Part shown: positions 1 through 8,657 of the stretch, piece after piece
Layout of the letters: each line of letters opens with the position of its first letter
Position numbering within the stretch: the first letter of the stretch is position 1
From: Mesorhizobium sp. DCY119
GTDB taxonomy: Bacteria > Pseudomonadota > Alphaproteobacteria > Rhizobiales > Rhizobiaceae
Assembly (NCBI RefSeq): GCF_003590645.1
Contig: NZ_CP031834.1
Coordinates: forward strand, 1,674,501-1,738,500
Direction of reading: 5' to 3'
DNA length: 64,000 nucleotides
Position numbers and translations under genes: made by a program
The notes under the pieces: model-generated
The model's database searches: none
Seen by the model: only the letters and a program-made list of their open reading frames with translations
What the model was told of the DNA's origin: nothing

Positions 1-442
1 TGCCAGCGGGATCGTATACGTCCCAGACATAGACCACCGTCGTTTCCTTGCCCTCTGTAAGCGCCGAGAAATAGCCCTTGAGGATATGAGTCGCCGATCC
101 GTCCGACCCGCCGGCAAGGCGGATGCCGCGTTGGCGGGCGCGGCTTGCCAGCCGTTCGGTCAGCGGGGTCGCGGCCTCGACGCTTGCGCCGACGATCGGC
201 GCAATCTGGATGCGGGCGTTGGTGGGGATGGCCGCAGTGGTGCCTGCCGGCGCGGGGGACGGCGCCGTCGGCGACGACGGCTGAGGTGTGGTCGTTCCTG
301 TCGGGGAAGGCTGGCCCGCGGTTGCGCCCTGCTGTTGCTGGGCAGATATTGCCGACGGCTCAAGAACATCCTGCGTGCTGGTGCAGGCGGTCAGCGCGGC
401 GACTGCGAGCAGGGACAGAGCGCTTGCCGGCAATCGCCTCAT
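1..442 (-). CDS. Secreted lipoprotein, cut by the window edge
   Basis: The product starts MRRLPASALSLL and has a typical lipoprotein signal ending in the lipobox LTAC, so the mature protein should be acylated on that cysteine. A low-complexity Pro/Ser/Thr/Gln-rich stretch of about 40 residues follows, then a globular part with ERLASRARQRGIRLAG. The C-terminus lies outside the window. An in-frame ATG at 478 would add 12 residues but push the hydrophobic core away from the N-terminus, and GGGGAG sits just before the ATG at 442, so 442 is preferred. I do not recognise the family. It may be transcribed after the M24-family gene upstream (stop at 493), about 50 bases away. Confidence 0.7.
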   Translation of the reverse strand, partial: MRRLPASALSLLAVAALTACTSTQDVLEPSAISAQQQQGATAGQPSPTGTTTPQPSSPTAPSPAPAGTTAAIPTNARIQIAPIVGASVEAATPLTERLASRARQRGIRLAGGSDGSATHILKGYFSALTEGKETTVVYVWDVYDPAG

Positions 443-492
443 TGTTCTCGAACTCCCCGGCGATATACGCGCAACCATCTTCACCAGCGGAT

Positions 493-1644
493 TCACTTCA
501 CGATCAAGTCGAGATCATGGCGCGAAAGCGGCTTCGGTTGGGAATCCGTCGTCAGGTAGGTACGGCCGAGCGTCATCGCGGTTTCGGTTTCGGAATCCAT
601 GATGATCATATGGGCAAACAGCGTCATGTTGGGCGCGATCGGTTCGGGATTGCCCTGGTAGAACATCGGCATGTCCATCCAGGACGGCGTGAAGCGCGCG
701 CCGAGCGAATAGCCGCAGGCGTTGAGCCGGTGCTTGGTCAGGCCATGCGCTTCCATGACCTTGGCGTGGGCGTCGAAGACATCGCCGAAAGTGTTGCCGG
801 GCGTCATCGCCTTTTCCACGGCGATGAGCGCGTCGCGGGACGCGTCGAACAGTTCCTGATGGCGCTTCGAAACCTTGCCGGTTAGAACGGTGCGCATCAT
901 GGCAGCGTGGTAATGGTGGAATACGCCGGCCCATTCCAGCGTCAGCTGGTCGTTCTTGTTGAGCTTGCGGCGGCCGGCCTTGTAGCGGCAGAGCAGCGCG
1001 TCGGAGCCCGAGCCGATGATGAATTCGTTGGCGGGATAATCGCCGCCGCCTTCGAAGATCGCGCCCTGCATGGCGGCAAGGATCGCACCTTCGTCCGCAC
1101 CCTGCTTGATGAGCTTCAAGCCGGCATCGAGCGCGTCGTCGGCGAGATTGGCGGCCTTTTCGGCCTTCTTGATTTCGGCCGGGCTCTTGAACAGGCGCAG
1201 CCGGCTGATGATGCCCGAGGCGTCGACGATCTGGCCGAAGGTCTGGAGCTGTTCGTCCAGCCGGCGGCCATTGTAGGCGGTAAGGCCATGCGTGTCATAT
1301 TCGATGCCGATGCGGGCACCGAGAAGGTCCAGGTCGTTCAGCAGGTTGCGAAGGTCGAGCGTCGGGTTCGCGCCATCGCGGTCCGTCCACAAGACGATGT
1401 TCTCGATGGTCGAGGTGTGCCTGGCCTGGCGCAGATCGGCCGAGCGCGTCAGCAGAACCATCGAGCCGTCGGCCTTCATGACGAGGCACTGGAAGAAGCA
1501 GAAGCCGAAGGTGTCGTAACCGGTCAGCCAGTACATGCTTTCCTGCGCGAACATCAGGATCGCGTCGAGCTTCTTCTCCGCCATCTCGATGACCAGCCGG
1601 TCGCGGCGGGCGTCAAACTCGGAGCGTTCGAAATGCAGCGCCAT
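493..1644 (-). CDS. M24/creatinase-fold hydrolase (Xaa-Pro peptidase-like)
   Basis: 383 residues. An N-terminal creatinase-like domain (about 1-150) is followed by a pita-bread M24 domain (about 155-383). The usual M24 metal ligands look altered. Where peptidases have DxG and a later Asp there is LEWAG (E237) and HHYHA (244-247), and the His of the GH motif is replaced in NACGYSLG (308-315). This resembles metal-free relatives such as creatinase and ectoine hydrolase (DoeA) more than a true aminopeptidase P; that comparison is from memory of the families. The start ATG at 1644 overlaps the pgeF stop by one base (TGATG) and has GGAGGA upstream, so the two are co-transcribed. The substrate is unknown. 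Confidence 0.8.
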   Translation of the reverse strand: MALHFERSEFDARRDRLVIEMAEKKLDAILMFAQESMYWLTGYDTFGFCFFQCLVMKADGSMVLLTRSADLRQARHTSTIENIVLWTDRDGANPTLDLRNLLNDLDLLGARIGIEYDTHGLTAYNGRRLDEQLQTFGQIVDASGIISRLRLFKSPAEIKKAEKAANLADDALDAGLKLIKQGADEGAILAAMQGAIFEGGGDYPANEFIIGSGSDALLCRYKAGRRKLNKNDQLTLEWAGVFHHYHAAMMRTVLTGKVSKRHQELFDASRDALIAVEKAMTPGNTFGDVFDAHAKVMEAHGLTKHRLNACGYSLGARFTPSWMDMPMFYQGNPEPIAPNMTLFAHMIIMDSETETAMTLGRTYLTTDSQPKPLSRHDLDLIVK

Positions 1645-2438
1645 CAGATGTCCTCCAGAATGATTGCCGATATCTGCCGGCCGTAATCCGCTTCCTTGCG
1701 GTGGGTGGAGCGGCGATAGGAATAGAACAGGTCTTCCTCGGCATAGGTGCAGCGGTCGAGGCTTTCGGCGTTGACCCCTGCCTTTAGCAAGCGATCGACC
1801 GTGTAGAGATTGAGGTCGAACATGGCGTGGCCGGGCGTTTTCGACGGTGCGAAGTAACGCGCATTTTCGCCGTCGACTTCCACGAAGCGCGCGACGAATT
1901 CGGGGCCAACCTCGTAGTTGTCCGGGCCGATCGAGGGGCCTAGCACGGCGACGATACGCTCGCGCTTGGCGCCCAGACCTTCCATGGCGGTGATGGTGTT
2001 TTCGAGCACTCCGGTGAAAGCGCCTTTCCAGCCGGCATGGGCTGCACCGATCACCTTCGCCTCTGAATCGGCAAACAGCACCGGCCCGCAATCGGCGGTG
2101 GTCGCGCCGATGGCGATGCCTGGACGGTCGGTAACGATTGCGTCAGCTTTCGGCCGCGCGCCGGAAAACGGCTCGCGCGCCACGATCACATCGGGTGAAT
2201 GGATCTGATGAGCGCTCAACAGCGAATCGACGTCGACGCCCATCCATGCGGCTACGCGGCGGCGATTCTCGCGCACGAGCGACTGGTCGTCATTGGAGCC
2301 CGAGCCGATGTTGAGGCCTTCATAGATGCCGTTGGAGACACCGCCGACACGGGTGAAGTAACCGTGCCTGATGCCTTTGGTTTCAGCTTCGCCGAGCAGG
2401 GCGGAACGGATCGGGTTCAGCATGATTTGATCTGACAT
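1644..2438 (-). CDS. pgeF: Peptidoglycan editing factor PgeF (YfiH, laccase-domain family)
   Basis: 264 residues, the usual length for YfiH/PgeF. The family is a Cys/His metal-site hydrolase that removes mis-incorporated residues from peptidoglycan precursors; older annotation calls it multicopper polyphenol oxidase. Visible family features are RHGYFTRVGG near the N-terminus, ADCGPVLFAD and the HAGWKGAF motif, and a C-terminal CTYAEEDLFYSYRR stretch. The reading frame stays open upstream, but the ATG at 2438 (MSDQIMLNP) is where family similarity begins. It sits between the midA-like gene and the M24 gene on the same strand. The 107 bases between it and the midA-like stop hold nothing I recognise. 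Confidence 0.9.
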   Translation of the reverse strand: MSDQIMLNPIRSALLGEAETKGIRHGYFTRVGGVSNGIYEGLNIGSGSNDDQSLVRENRRRVAAWMGVDVDSLLSAHQIHSPDVIVAREPFSGARPKADAIVTDRPGIAIGATTADCGPVLFADSEAKVIGAAHAGWKGAFTGVLENTITAMEGLGAKRERIVAVLGPSIGPDNYEVGPEFVARFVEVDGENARYFAPSKTPGHAMFDLNLYTVDRLLKAGVNAESLDRCTYAEEDLFYSYRRSTHRKEADYGRQISAIILEDI

Positions 2439-2545
2439 ATGCCGCCTTGTTCTTCGCGAAACCCATTCCGTCAAGGCGAAACTTCGCCAGGCGAGCCTCG
2501 CTTGCAATGGTGCGGACGGGACAGTGAGGCAGGGGATTGGCCGAG

Positions 2546-3634
2546 TCAATCCGCATCGGAAAAGGGCGAAACGGCTGTTCCCGAAGGCAAAATCGCCAGC
2601 ACTTTGAACAGGTCGCCCATGGCGGAAGGACCTGCGAGACGCTCGACTTGCCCCCGGATTTTTTCCTGGCCGGCGGCGTCCATAGCTGCCCCCAAATGGC
2701 CAGCACGTTCCAGCAAGCCCATCTCTAGGAGGAAGTGACCCTGGGTCATGAGATGGGCGTCGAGCCGCTTTCCCCGCGCGGTTGCGGCAAGTGCTGAGAA
2801 ATCGACATGGGAGGTGATGTCGGCATGGCCGGGGCTTGCGAGAACGTCTTCGTATTGATGTTTTCGCAGCGCCTGCAGCGTGTCGCCAATGCCGGGCTCG
2901 AGATGGCCGTAGTCGATGAACAGGCCGGCGCCGCCAAGGGTCGCTATCCGGTCGGCGATTGCATCCATCAGCGCGGTTCGGGCCGGTGCAAGCTCGGAGA
3001 TGGCGCCGTCCGAAGCGGTGGTGGCATTGCCCGGCAACAGGGATGTGTCTAGCGAAGCTGCGCCGGCGAGGAAATGAAGCTCGCCGGCTTCGTTCAGACC
3101 GACCATGCGCTCCCGCCACTTTCCGCCGGCGTGCACGAACTGCCGTATCGGGATAGCGTCGAAAAGCTCGTTGCCGACGATGATGAGCGGTTTGGCCGGC
3201 AGGGTCTCGATGGACTGATGCCAGTCGATGCGGGCCTGCGTCCCGGTCAACGTTTTCTTTTGTATCTCAACCAGCCGGGGGCTGGTTTCGATCATGGCGA
3301 AGGAGGCTTGCGCAACGAGTGAAGGGTCGAGCTTCAACAGCGTGCGCAATATGTCCTTCATCAGGGTGCCCCGCCCCGGCCCGATCTCGGCGATCGTGAC
3401 GGGTAGGGGCCGCCCGGTTGCCTGCCATGCCGTATGCAGCCAGACGGCGACGAGTTCGCCGAACATCTGGCTGATTTCAGGCGCGGTCGTGAAATCGCCA
3501 GCGACGCCAAAGGGCTCGCGGTTGGTGTAATAGCCGTCTTCGGGATCGAACAGGCAAAGCGCCATGTAATCGGCAACCGAAATCGGCCCGTTGGCGGCGA
3601 TCAGCCTTTTGATGCGCTGCTTGAGCGCAGTCAT
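2546..3634 (-). CDS. MidA/NDUFAF7-type SAM-dependent methyltransferase
   Basis: 362 residues of the COG1565 family, whose mitochondrial member methylates an arginine of complex I subunit NDUFS2. The SAM-binding motif is clear in [15 protein letters not shown], preceded by the family block [20 protein letters not shown]. The start overlaps the lgt stop by four bases (ATGA), indicating translational coupling with lgt. The substrate in bacteria is less certain than the fold; a role in respiratory complex I assembly is inferred from the eukaryotic homologue. Confidence 0.85.
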   Translation of the reverse strand: MTALKQRIKRLIAANGPISVADYMALCLFDPEDGYYTNREPFGVAGDFTTAPEISQMFGELVAVWLHTAWQATGRPLPVTIAEIGPGRGTLMKDILRTLLKLDPSLVAQASFAMIETSPRLVEIQKKTLTGTQARIDWHQSIETLPAKPLIIVGNELFDAIPIRQFVHAGGKWRERMVGLNEAGELHFLAGAASLDTSLLPGNATTASDGAISELAPARTALMDAIADRIATLGGAGLFIDYGHLEPGIGDTLQALRKHQYEDVLASPGHADITSHVDFSALAATARGKRLDAHLMTQGHFLLEMGLLERAGHLGAAMDAAGQEKIRGQVERLAGPSAMGDLFKVLAILPSGTAVSPFSDAD

Positions 3635-4482
3635 GCGGCCTTCGGCTCAGGCGTGGGCTTGGCCGTGACCATGGCCCAGACACCGAGCAGGACCATCGGC
3701 ACGGACAGAACCATGCCCATCGTCAACCAGCCGCCGAAGAGGTAGCCGAGCTGCGCGTCCGGCTCGCGGAAGAATTCGACGAAGATGCGCGACAGCCCAT
3801 AGCCGGCGACGAAGGCGCCGGCGACGAAGCCCGGCCTCTTCAGTTTGAAAAGCGTATGGGTGAGGATGCGCAGCACGCAGAACAGGACGAGACCTTCAAG
3901 TCCCGCCTCATAGAGCTGGCTCGGATGGCGCGTGAACGGGCCGCCTGTGGGAAACTCGAACGCCCAGGGGACGTTGGTCAGTCTGCCCCACAGTTCGGAA
4001 TTGATGAAGTTGGTGACGCGCACCAGCCCGAGCGCGACAGGTACGCCGGCGGCGACCACGTCGAACATGGTCCAGACTGGAATGCCGCGCTTGCGGGCAA
4101 ACAGGATCATCGCCAGCGTCGTGCCGGTGAAACCGCCGTGGAACGACATGCCGCCCTGCCAGACCTTGAAGATGTCGAGCGGGTTCTGGATATAGCGCGC
4201 CAGATCGTAAAACAGGATGTAGCCGACACGGCCGCCCAGCACGACGCCGACTGCCGCCCAGACGAGGAAATCGTCAAGGTCTTCCGGCTTCATCGGCAGA
4301 TTGCCGTTGTTCCAGAGGCTCGGCGTGGTCACCAGCCGCTTGCCGTACCACCACGCAAACAGGATGCCGACGATATAGGCAACGCCATACCAGTGGATCG
4401 CCAGCGGCCCGATCTGGACGATGACCGGATCGATGTTGGGGAAGGGCAGGGCAGCCAGAGGCAAGGCAAGATAGTCGCTCAA
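3631..4482 (-). CDS. lgt: Prolipoprotein diacylglyceryl transferase
   Basis: 283 residues, an inner-membrane enzyme with about seven hydrophobic segments. It transfers diacylglycerol from phosphatidylglycerol to the lipobox cysteine, the first step of lipoprotein maturation. Family hallmarks are [10 protein letters not shown] in the first segment, MSFHGGFTG in the middle, and the Lgt signature [12 protein letters not shown]. The gene leads the lgt, midA-like, pgeF, M24 set on the minus strand. The roughly 130 bases upstream, up to the antitoxin-like gene, carry its probable promoter. Confidence 0.96.
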   Translation of the reverse strand: MSDYLALPLAALPFPNIDPVIVQIGPLAIHWYGVAYIVGILFAWWYGKRLVTTPSLWNNGNLPMKPEDLDDFLVWAAVGVVLGGRVGYILFYDLARYIQNPLDIFKVWQGGMSFHGGFTGTTLAMILFARKRGIPVWTMFDVVAAGVPVALGLVRVTNFINSELWGRLTNVPWAFEFPTGGPFTRHPSQLYEAGLEGLVLFCVLRILTHTLFKLKRPGFVAGAFVAGYGLSRIFVEFFREPDAQLGYLFGGWLTMGMVLSVPMVLLGVWAMVTAKPTPEPKAA

Positions 4483-4616
4483 GAAAAACTCCCGGGTCGG
4501 GCGGCGGTTCGGCGCGGACCATGATGCAGGCTTTTGGCCGGGTCAAGGCAGGGGAGGGATCAACTCAAACGTGATAGGGGTCAGCTTTCGGGGAAGGCGT
4601 TGTAGTCGCGCTTCGT

Positions 4617-4880
4617 TCACGCTTTACGGTCGGTTATCTGCGCCTTGTATTTCGCTTCTAGCCGCTCAAATGCCTCATCGATCGGGATCACTCGCCCGGC
4701 CTCCGCATCAGCTATCCCGCGGGCGATGGCTGCATCGAGTGCGGCGAGTTTCGTCTCGCGCTCCTGAATGAGGCGCACGCCCTCACGCAGCACTTCGCTC
4801 TTCGAATTGTAGCGGCCGCTGGTCACCAGCTTGTTGACGAATTCCTCGAGCGGTCCGCCGAGATCTGCGCTTATGGCCAT
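4617..4880 (-). CDS. ParD-like (CopG/RHH) antitoxin without a visible toxin
   Basis: 87 residues. The N-terminal half (EEFVNKLVTSGRYNSKSEVLREGVRLI) is a typical ParD ribbon-helix-helix DNA-binding and dimerisation domain. The C-terminal half is charged and helical and would wrap a ParE/RelE-type toxin. A toxin gene normally follows directly, but only 134 bases separate this stop from lgt, and no ParE-like frame is present there or upstream. AAAGGATC lies before the ATG. A perfect 6+1+6 palindrome 31 bases upstream is the likely autoregulatory operator. It is either a solitary antitoxin or the remnant of a decayed pair. Confidence 0.8.
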   Translation of the reverse strand: MAISADLGGPLEEFVNKLVTSGRYNSKSEVLREGVRLIQERETKLAALDAAIARGIADAEAGRVIPIDEAFERLEAKYKAQITDRKA

Positions 4881-4910
4881 GGGCTGATCCTTTCATTGTC
4901 TGCCGAATTT

Positions 4911-4923
4911 AATAACTGTTATT
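4911..4923. promoter_or_regulatory. Palindromic operator upstream of the ParD-like gene
   Basis: AATAAC-T-GTTATT is a perfect inverted repeat in an AT-rich patch just upstream of the antitoxin start. Ribbon-helix-helix antitoxins normally repress their own promoters by binding such short palindromes. The position supports this; binding is inferred. Confidence 0.5.
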
Positions 4924-4944
4924 GACGGCATCAAGTCGCAGGCC

Positions 4945-4980
4945 AGATCGCCGTGCGTCCATTCGGACGCACGGCGATCT
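4945..4980. repeat. 16-bp perfect hairpin, probable dispersed palindrome
   Basis: A perfect 16-bp inverted repeat (AGATCGCCGTGCGTCC and its complement) with a 4-base ATTC loop, just upstream of the antitoxin promoter. There is no T-tract, so it is not a clear intrinsic terminator. I recall very similar hairpins scattered in Mesorhizobium-type genomes, which suggests a dispersed repeat. Confidence 0.6.
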
Positions 4981-4992
4981 AGCACTTTGAAT

Positions 4993-5042
4993 GAGCATCG
5001 GACTATTCCGAAAACCGGATTCCACTTTTCGGTCCGATGCTC
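4993..5042. repeat. Dispersed palindromic element (GAGCATCGGAC type)
   Basis: An 11-bp inverted repeat (GAGCATCGGAC / GTCCGATGCTC) flanks a core containing CCGAAAACCGG and CACTTTTCGG. This matches from memory a very common intergenic element of Mesorhizobium and relatives. It lies directly before the ubiK-like gene and after the 16-bp hairpin. Confidence 0.65.
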
Positions 5043-5108
5043 TGAGCAACGATCTTGCATTCGCGGTCGCGCGGCACTACGTCAAAACTTCAACCAAGAG
5101 GGTTTGCC

Positions 5109-5432
5109 ATGTCGACCGGACCGAACCGCATTCTCGACGAATTCGCCAAGCTGGTGACGGACGCTGCAGGTGCTGCGCAAGGCGTGCGCCGCGAGGTCGA
5201 GACCGCCTTCAAGGGACAGGCCGAGCGCATCCTCAATTCCATGGATGTGGTGCAGCGCGAGGAGTTCGAGGCACTGCGCGAAATGACGCTGAAGCTTCGC
5301 GCCGAGAACGAAAAGCTCACCGGGCGAGTCGCTGAGCTCGAAGCCAAATTGGCCAAGACGCCGGGTCAAAGCCAGGCAGCAGCCGAAGAAGCGCCGGCAA
5401 AACGGTCCACGAAGGCCGCTCCCAAAAAATAA
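5109..5432 (+). CDS. ubiK: UbiK/YqiC-type accessory factor (BMFP family)
   Basis: 107 residues. An N-terminal amphipathic helix (RILDEFAKLVTDAAGAAQG) and the block NSMDVVQREEFEALREM are followed by a leucine-rich coiled coil (about 60-85) and an Ala/Lys-rich tail. This is the YqiC/UbiK architecture: a small trimeric membrane-associated factor that in Enterobacteria supports aerobic ubiquinone synthesis. The start at 5109 has AGAGGG upstream; longer in-frame starts lack family similarity. The symbol is by family only. Confidence 0.8.
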   Translation: MSTGPNRILDEFAKLVTDAAGAAQGVRREVETAFKGQAERILNSMDVVQREEFEALREMTLKLRAENEKLTGRVAELEAKLAKTPGQSQAAAEEAPAKRSTKAAPKK

Positions 5433-5765
5433 TTGAAAATATTTCGTTAACCTTTTCCACAAAGCCCGATCCGAAAAAGCGCTTTCGGCTGAATCGCTTA
5501 TCGGTCTTCGATGAATCTTTGTGCGAGCGGCTTTCCACACCCTTGTGCCCCTTGCCGCAAAAAAGGGGCTGTTCACGCGACTCTGCATCAATACACTGAA
5601 TTTGTTGCATGATTCGTAACGGGGTCATGCGCCGGGTGGTGGGGACCCGGTCCCAGTGTGCGTAGCAGACCAAATCCTGCCGACCGTGTTCGAGATTAAG
5701 ATTGTTCGCGTGTGCCTTTCCGCGGAGTGCGGGAATAGCGCTCCCAGAACGTCAGGAAGCATTTT
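5433..5765. other. Intergenic region, no gene seen
   Basis: 333 bases between the ubiK-like gene and the ybjN-like gene. The first part is AT-rich (AAAATATTTCGTTAACC). A weak CCGGGT...ACCCGG stem occurs near 5632-5650. I see no tRNA fold, no RBS-supported reading frame and no clear terminator. It presumably carries the promoter of the downstream gene. Confidence 0.5.
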
Positions 5766-6266
5766 ATGGAACTTGTCGAGCTGGAATACGCACGTGAAAT
5801 CCACCCGGTGGATGTCATCGAGCAGGTCGCGCACAACAATGAATGGTCGTTCGAACGCACGGGCGATGACGAGATCGCCATCTCCGTCGTCGGCACCTGG
5901 ACGGACTACCATATCTCATTCTCCTGGATGGAGGACTTCGAGGCGCTGCATCTGGCCTGCGCCTTCGACATCAAGGTGCCGGAGACGCGCACGCTCGAAA
6001 TCATGCGGCTTCTGTCGCTGATCAACGAGCAGATGCTTTTCGGCCATTTCGATCTCTGGGAGCAGGAAGGCGCGATCATGTTCCGCCAGTCCTTGCTGCT
6101 TGCCGGTGGGGTCGAGCCGACCAGCCAGCAGGTCGAGATTCTCCTCTCCTCGGCGCTGGAAGCTTGCGAATGCTATTTCCAGGCGTTCCAGTTCGTTGTC
6201 TGGTCGGGCACCTCCGCCAAGGACGCGCTGGCCGGCGTGCTCTTCGAGACATTTGGCAACGCATAA
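5766..6266 (+). CDS. YbjN domain-containing protein
   Basis: 166 residues, soluble, without a signal peptide. The sequence fits the YbjN family, a type III secretion chaperone-like fold of uncertain function: HNNEWSFERTGDDEI near the N-terminus, HISFSWMEDFEALHLACAF in the middle, and LWEQEGAIMFRQ. AGGAAG precedes the ATG by about 7 bases. It is followed 7 bases later by csaA, so the two are probably co-transcribed. In enterobacteria YbjN is linked to stress and motility control; no specific role can be assigned here. Confidence 0.85.
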   Translation: MELVELEYAREIHPVDVIEQVAHNNEWSFERTGDDEIAISVVGTWTDYHISFSWMEDFEALHLACAFDIKVPETRTLEIMRLLSLINEQMLFGHFDLWEQEGAIMFRQSLLLAGGVEPTSQQVEILLSSALEACECYFQAFQFVVWSGTSAKDALAGVLFETFGNA

Positions 6267-6273
6267 GTTTTCC

Positions 6274-6633
6274 ATGACCGCAGACACAACAAGAAAACCG
6301 GAGATCACCTTCGCCGATTTCGATCGCGTCGACATCCGCGCCGGCACGATCGTCGAGGTCGAACCATATCCGGAAGCGCGCAAGCCTGCCTTCAAGCTGA
6401 AGATCGATTTCGGGCCGGAAATCGGCATCAAGAAATCGTCAGCGCAGATCACCAAATACTATTCCATCGACACGCTCGTCGGCCGGCAGGTTTTTGCCGT
6501 GGTCAATTTCCCGCCGCGCCAGATCGGCAAGTTCATGTCGGAAGTTCTGACGCTTGGCTTTCCCGACGAAGAAGGCGACGTCGTGCTCGGCGCCATCGAG
6601 CGGCGTGTGCCGGATGGCGGGCGGCTGTTCTAG
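6274..6633 (+). CDS. csaA: CsaA-type tRNA-binding protein
   Basis: 119 residues containing one EMAP/Trbp111-type OB-fold tRNA-binding domain. Characteristic segments are FDRVDIRAGTIVEVEPYPEARKPA, the SSAQIT segment and VVNFPPRQIGKFMSEVLTLG. Homologues are dimeric and bind tRNA; B. subtilis CsaA also has secretion-chaperone activity. The ATG at 6274 gives the standard family start. It ends 54 bases from the convergent FMO gene. Confidence 0.93.
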   Translation: MTADTTRKPEITFADFDRVDIRAGTIVEVEPYPEARKPAFKLKIDFGPEIGIKKSSAQITKYYSIDTLVGRQVFAVVNFPPRQIGKFMSEVLTLGFPDEEGDVVLGAIERRVPDGGRLF

Positions 6634-6687
6634 CGTTCGGTAGAATTCGAACCGACGGCTGCGACAACCGCCGGTCCGAAGACCTCA

Positions 6688-8490
6688 TCACGACAGATGA
6701 TGGACCTTTTGCAGCCCGTAGACGGGCGTTGCGATGCCTTCCTGCCGCGCCTTGAGCTGCAGCGACAGATACTGCGAGTAATGACGCGACTGGTGGAGAT
6801 TGCCGCCGTGGAACCACAGCGCTTCCTGCTGCGTCGGCTTCCACATGTTGCGCTGTTCGCCTTCCCAGGGGCCGGGGTCCTTGGTGGTGTTTGAGCCGAG
6901 ACCCCAGACCTTGCCGACCTTGTCGGCAACTTCCTTGGAGATGAGGTCGGCGGCCCAGCCATTCATGGAGCCGTAGCCTGTGGCGTAGACGACCAGATCC
7001 GCCGGCAGTTCGGTGCCGTCGGTCAGGATCACCGAGTTTTCCGTCAGTTCCTTCACGTCGACGCCGCTCTTCAGCTTGATCGAGCCGTTGGCGACGAGTT
7101 CGGAGGCACCGACATCGATGTAGTAGCCGGAGCCGCGCCGGAGATATTTCATGAACAGCCCGGATTCGTCGTCGCCGAAGTCGAGCATGAAGCCGGCTTT
7201 CTCAAGCCGCTTGTAGAAATCGGCGTCGCGTTCGCGGATCGCATTGTAAACCGGGATCTGGAACTCATGCATGATCCTGTAGGGCAGGGAGGCGAAGATC
7301 AGATCGGCCTTCCGCGTCGTCATGCCGGCTTCGACCGCCTGTTCCGAATAGAGCGAGCCAAGCCCAATCTCCATCAGCGAGTCCGACTTGACGATGTGGG
7401 TCGAGGACCGCTGCAGCATGGTGACGTCAGCACCCGCTTCCCAAAGGGCTGCACAGATGTCATGCGCCGAATTGTTGGAGCCGACGACGACGACCTTCTT
7501 GCCGGCATATTTCTCCGGGCCGGGGTGTTTCGAGGAGTGTTGCTGGTCGCCCTTGAAGATATCCATGCCCTTGATCTTCGGCATGTTGGCCTTGCCGGAC
7601 ATGCCGGTGGCCAGTACGAGCTGCTTGGGCTTTAGCACGATCTCCTTGCCGTCGCGCTCGACGACGACAGTCCATTCCTTGGTTTTCTCGTCGTAGGAAG
7701 CGCTCTTGCACTCGGTCGAGCTCCAGTAATTGAGCTCCATGACCTTGGTGTACATTTCCAGCCAGTCGCCGATCTTGTCCTTCGGCGCGAAGACAGGCCA
7801 GTTCTTTGGGAAGTCGATATAGGGCAGATGGTCGTACCAGACCGGGTCGTGCAGGCAGAGCGACTTGTAGCGCTTGCGCCAGCTGTCGCCGGCGCGCTCG
7901 TTGCGCTCGATGATGATGGTCGATACGCCGAGCTGGCGCAGCCTTGCGCCGAGCGCGATGCCGCCCTGGCCGCCGCCGACGATGACGCAATAGGGCTGGC
8001 GCGAGAAGCCGAGTTCGCTGGCTTCCTCCTCGCGTTCTTCCTTCCACGTCTTGCGGTTCTTGCTGGAGCCGTGCTTGGCGCCCATCGGGCGGGCAAAGCC
8101 TAGCGGCTCCTCATGGCCTTTCAACTCGCTCATCGTCGTCAGCAAGGTCCAAATGCGGCCGTCCTTCAGGCGGATATGGCCGTAGCCGCGGGCGACATTG
8201 GTTTCGAAGGTGATCCAGCCGTCGACGATGCCGTCGGCTTCGGTAACGTCTTCGCCTTCGGCCAGCGCCCATTTCTCCGGCTTGGTGGCTGCGAGCTGCT
8301 TTTCCAGCATCTGGCGGACCTGATCGGGGCCCTCCATCGTCTTGATGTTCCAGGTGAATGTAACGAGGTCGCGCCAGTAGCAGTCTTCCTGAAACAGGCT
8401 GACTGCCGTGTCGATGTCGCCGGCGGCCAGAGCTTTGCCGAAGCGGTCGAGCAGATCGGTAAGTGTCTTTTGCGGTGCCTTTTCGAGCAT
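6688..8490 (-). CDS. NTF2-like domain fused to FAD-dependent monooxygenase (FMO type)
   Basis: 600 residues. Residues about 5-125 look like an NTF2/SnoaL-type alpha+beta barrel (LLDRFGKALAAGDIDTAVSLF). A linker rich in Arg/Lys/Glu leads to a flavin-containing monooxygenase domain with an FAD-binding GGGQGG at 172-177 and an NADPH-binding VVVVGSNNSAHD around 360. Proteins with this two-part layout are usually annotated as CzcO/FMO-like oxidoreductases with unknown substrates. The start at 8490 is chosen for GGGAGGATC upstream; the frame continues further but without family similarity. The 167 bases upstream hold its promoter. A role in N- or S-oxygenation is possible but unsupported. Confidence 0.85.
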   Translation of the reverse strand: MLEKAPQKTLTDLLDRFGKALAAGDIDTAVSLFQEDCYWRDLVTFTWNIKTMEGPDQVRQMLEKQLAATKPEKWALAEGEDVTEADGIVDGWITFETNVARGYGHIRLKDGRIWTLLTTMSELKGHEEPLGFARPMGAKHGSSKNRKTWKEEREEEASELGFSRQPYCVIVGGGQGGIALGARLRQLGVSTIIIERNERAGDSWRKRYKSLCLHDPVWYDHLPYIDFPKNWPVFAPKDKIGDWLEMYTKVMELNYWSSTECKSASYDEKTKEWTVVVERDGKEIVLKPKQLVLATGMSGKANMPKIKGMDIFKGDQQHSSKHPGPEKYAGKKVVVVGSNNSAHDICAALWEAGADVTMLQRSSTHIVKSDSLMEIGLGSLYSEQAVEAGMTTRKADLIFASLPYRIMHEFQIPVYNAIRERDADFYKRLEKAGFMLDFGDDESGLFMKYLRRGSGYYIDVGASELVANGSIKLKSGVDVKELTENSVILTDGTELPADLVVYATGYGSMNGWAADLISKEVADKVGKVWGLGSNTTKDPGPWEGEQRNMWKPTQQEALWFHGGNLHQSRHYSQYLSLQLKARQEGIATPVYGLQKVHHLS

Positions 8491-8657
8491 GGATGATCCT
8501 CCCATCGGTGCTGAAATATCGCTGCGACGTGCCTGTCTCCTCCGGGCTGTCTCGAAGCGAATGCGGGAGTATCCGCAAAGATCGTGATGGTCGTCACGCC
8601 CGACCATAGTTTGCAGGTGATTCAAATGCTTATGGGAATCGCAGTTTGCGCCTGATG

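Noticed and set aside
2439-3119. Upstream in-frame extension of pgeF into the midA-like gene
   Set aside because: PgeF similarity begins at 2438 and the extension is Arg/Ser-rich out-of-frame reading of midA.
4483-4616. Possible ParE toxin after the ParD-like gene
   Set aside because: Only 134 bases; the short frames there do not resemble ParE or RelE.
5600-5765. Possible small RNA or tRNA with GTTCGAGATT
   Set aside because: No acceptor stem or cloverleaf can be folded around it, and no promoter-terminator pair is visible.
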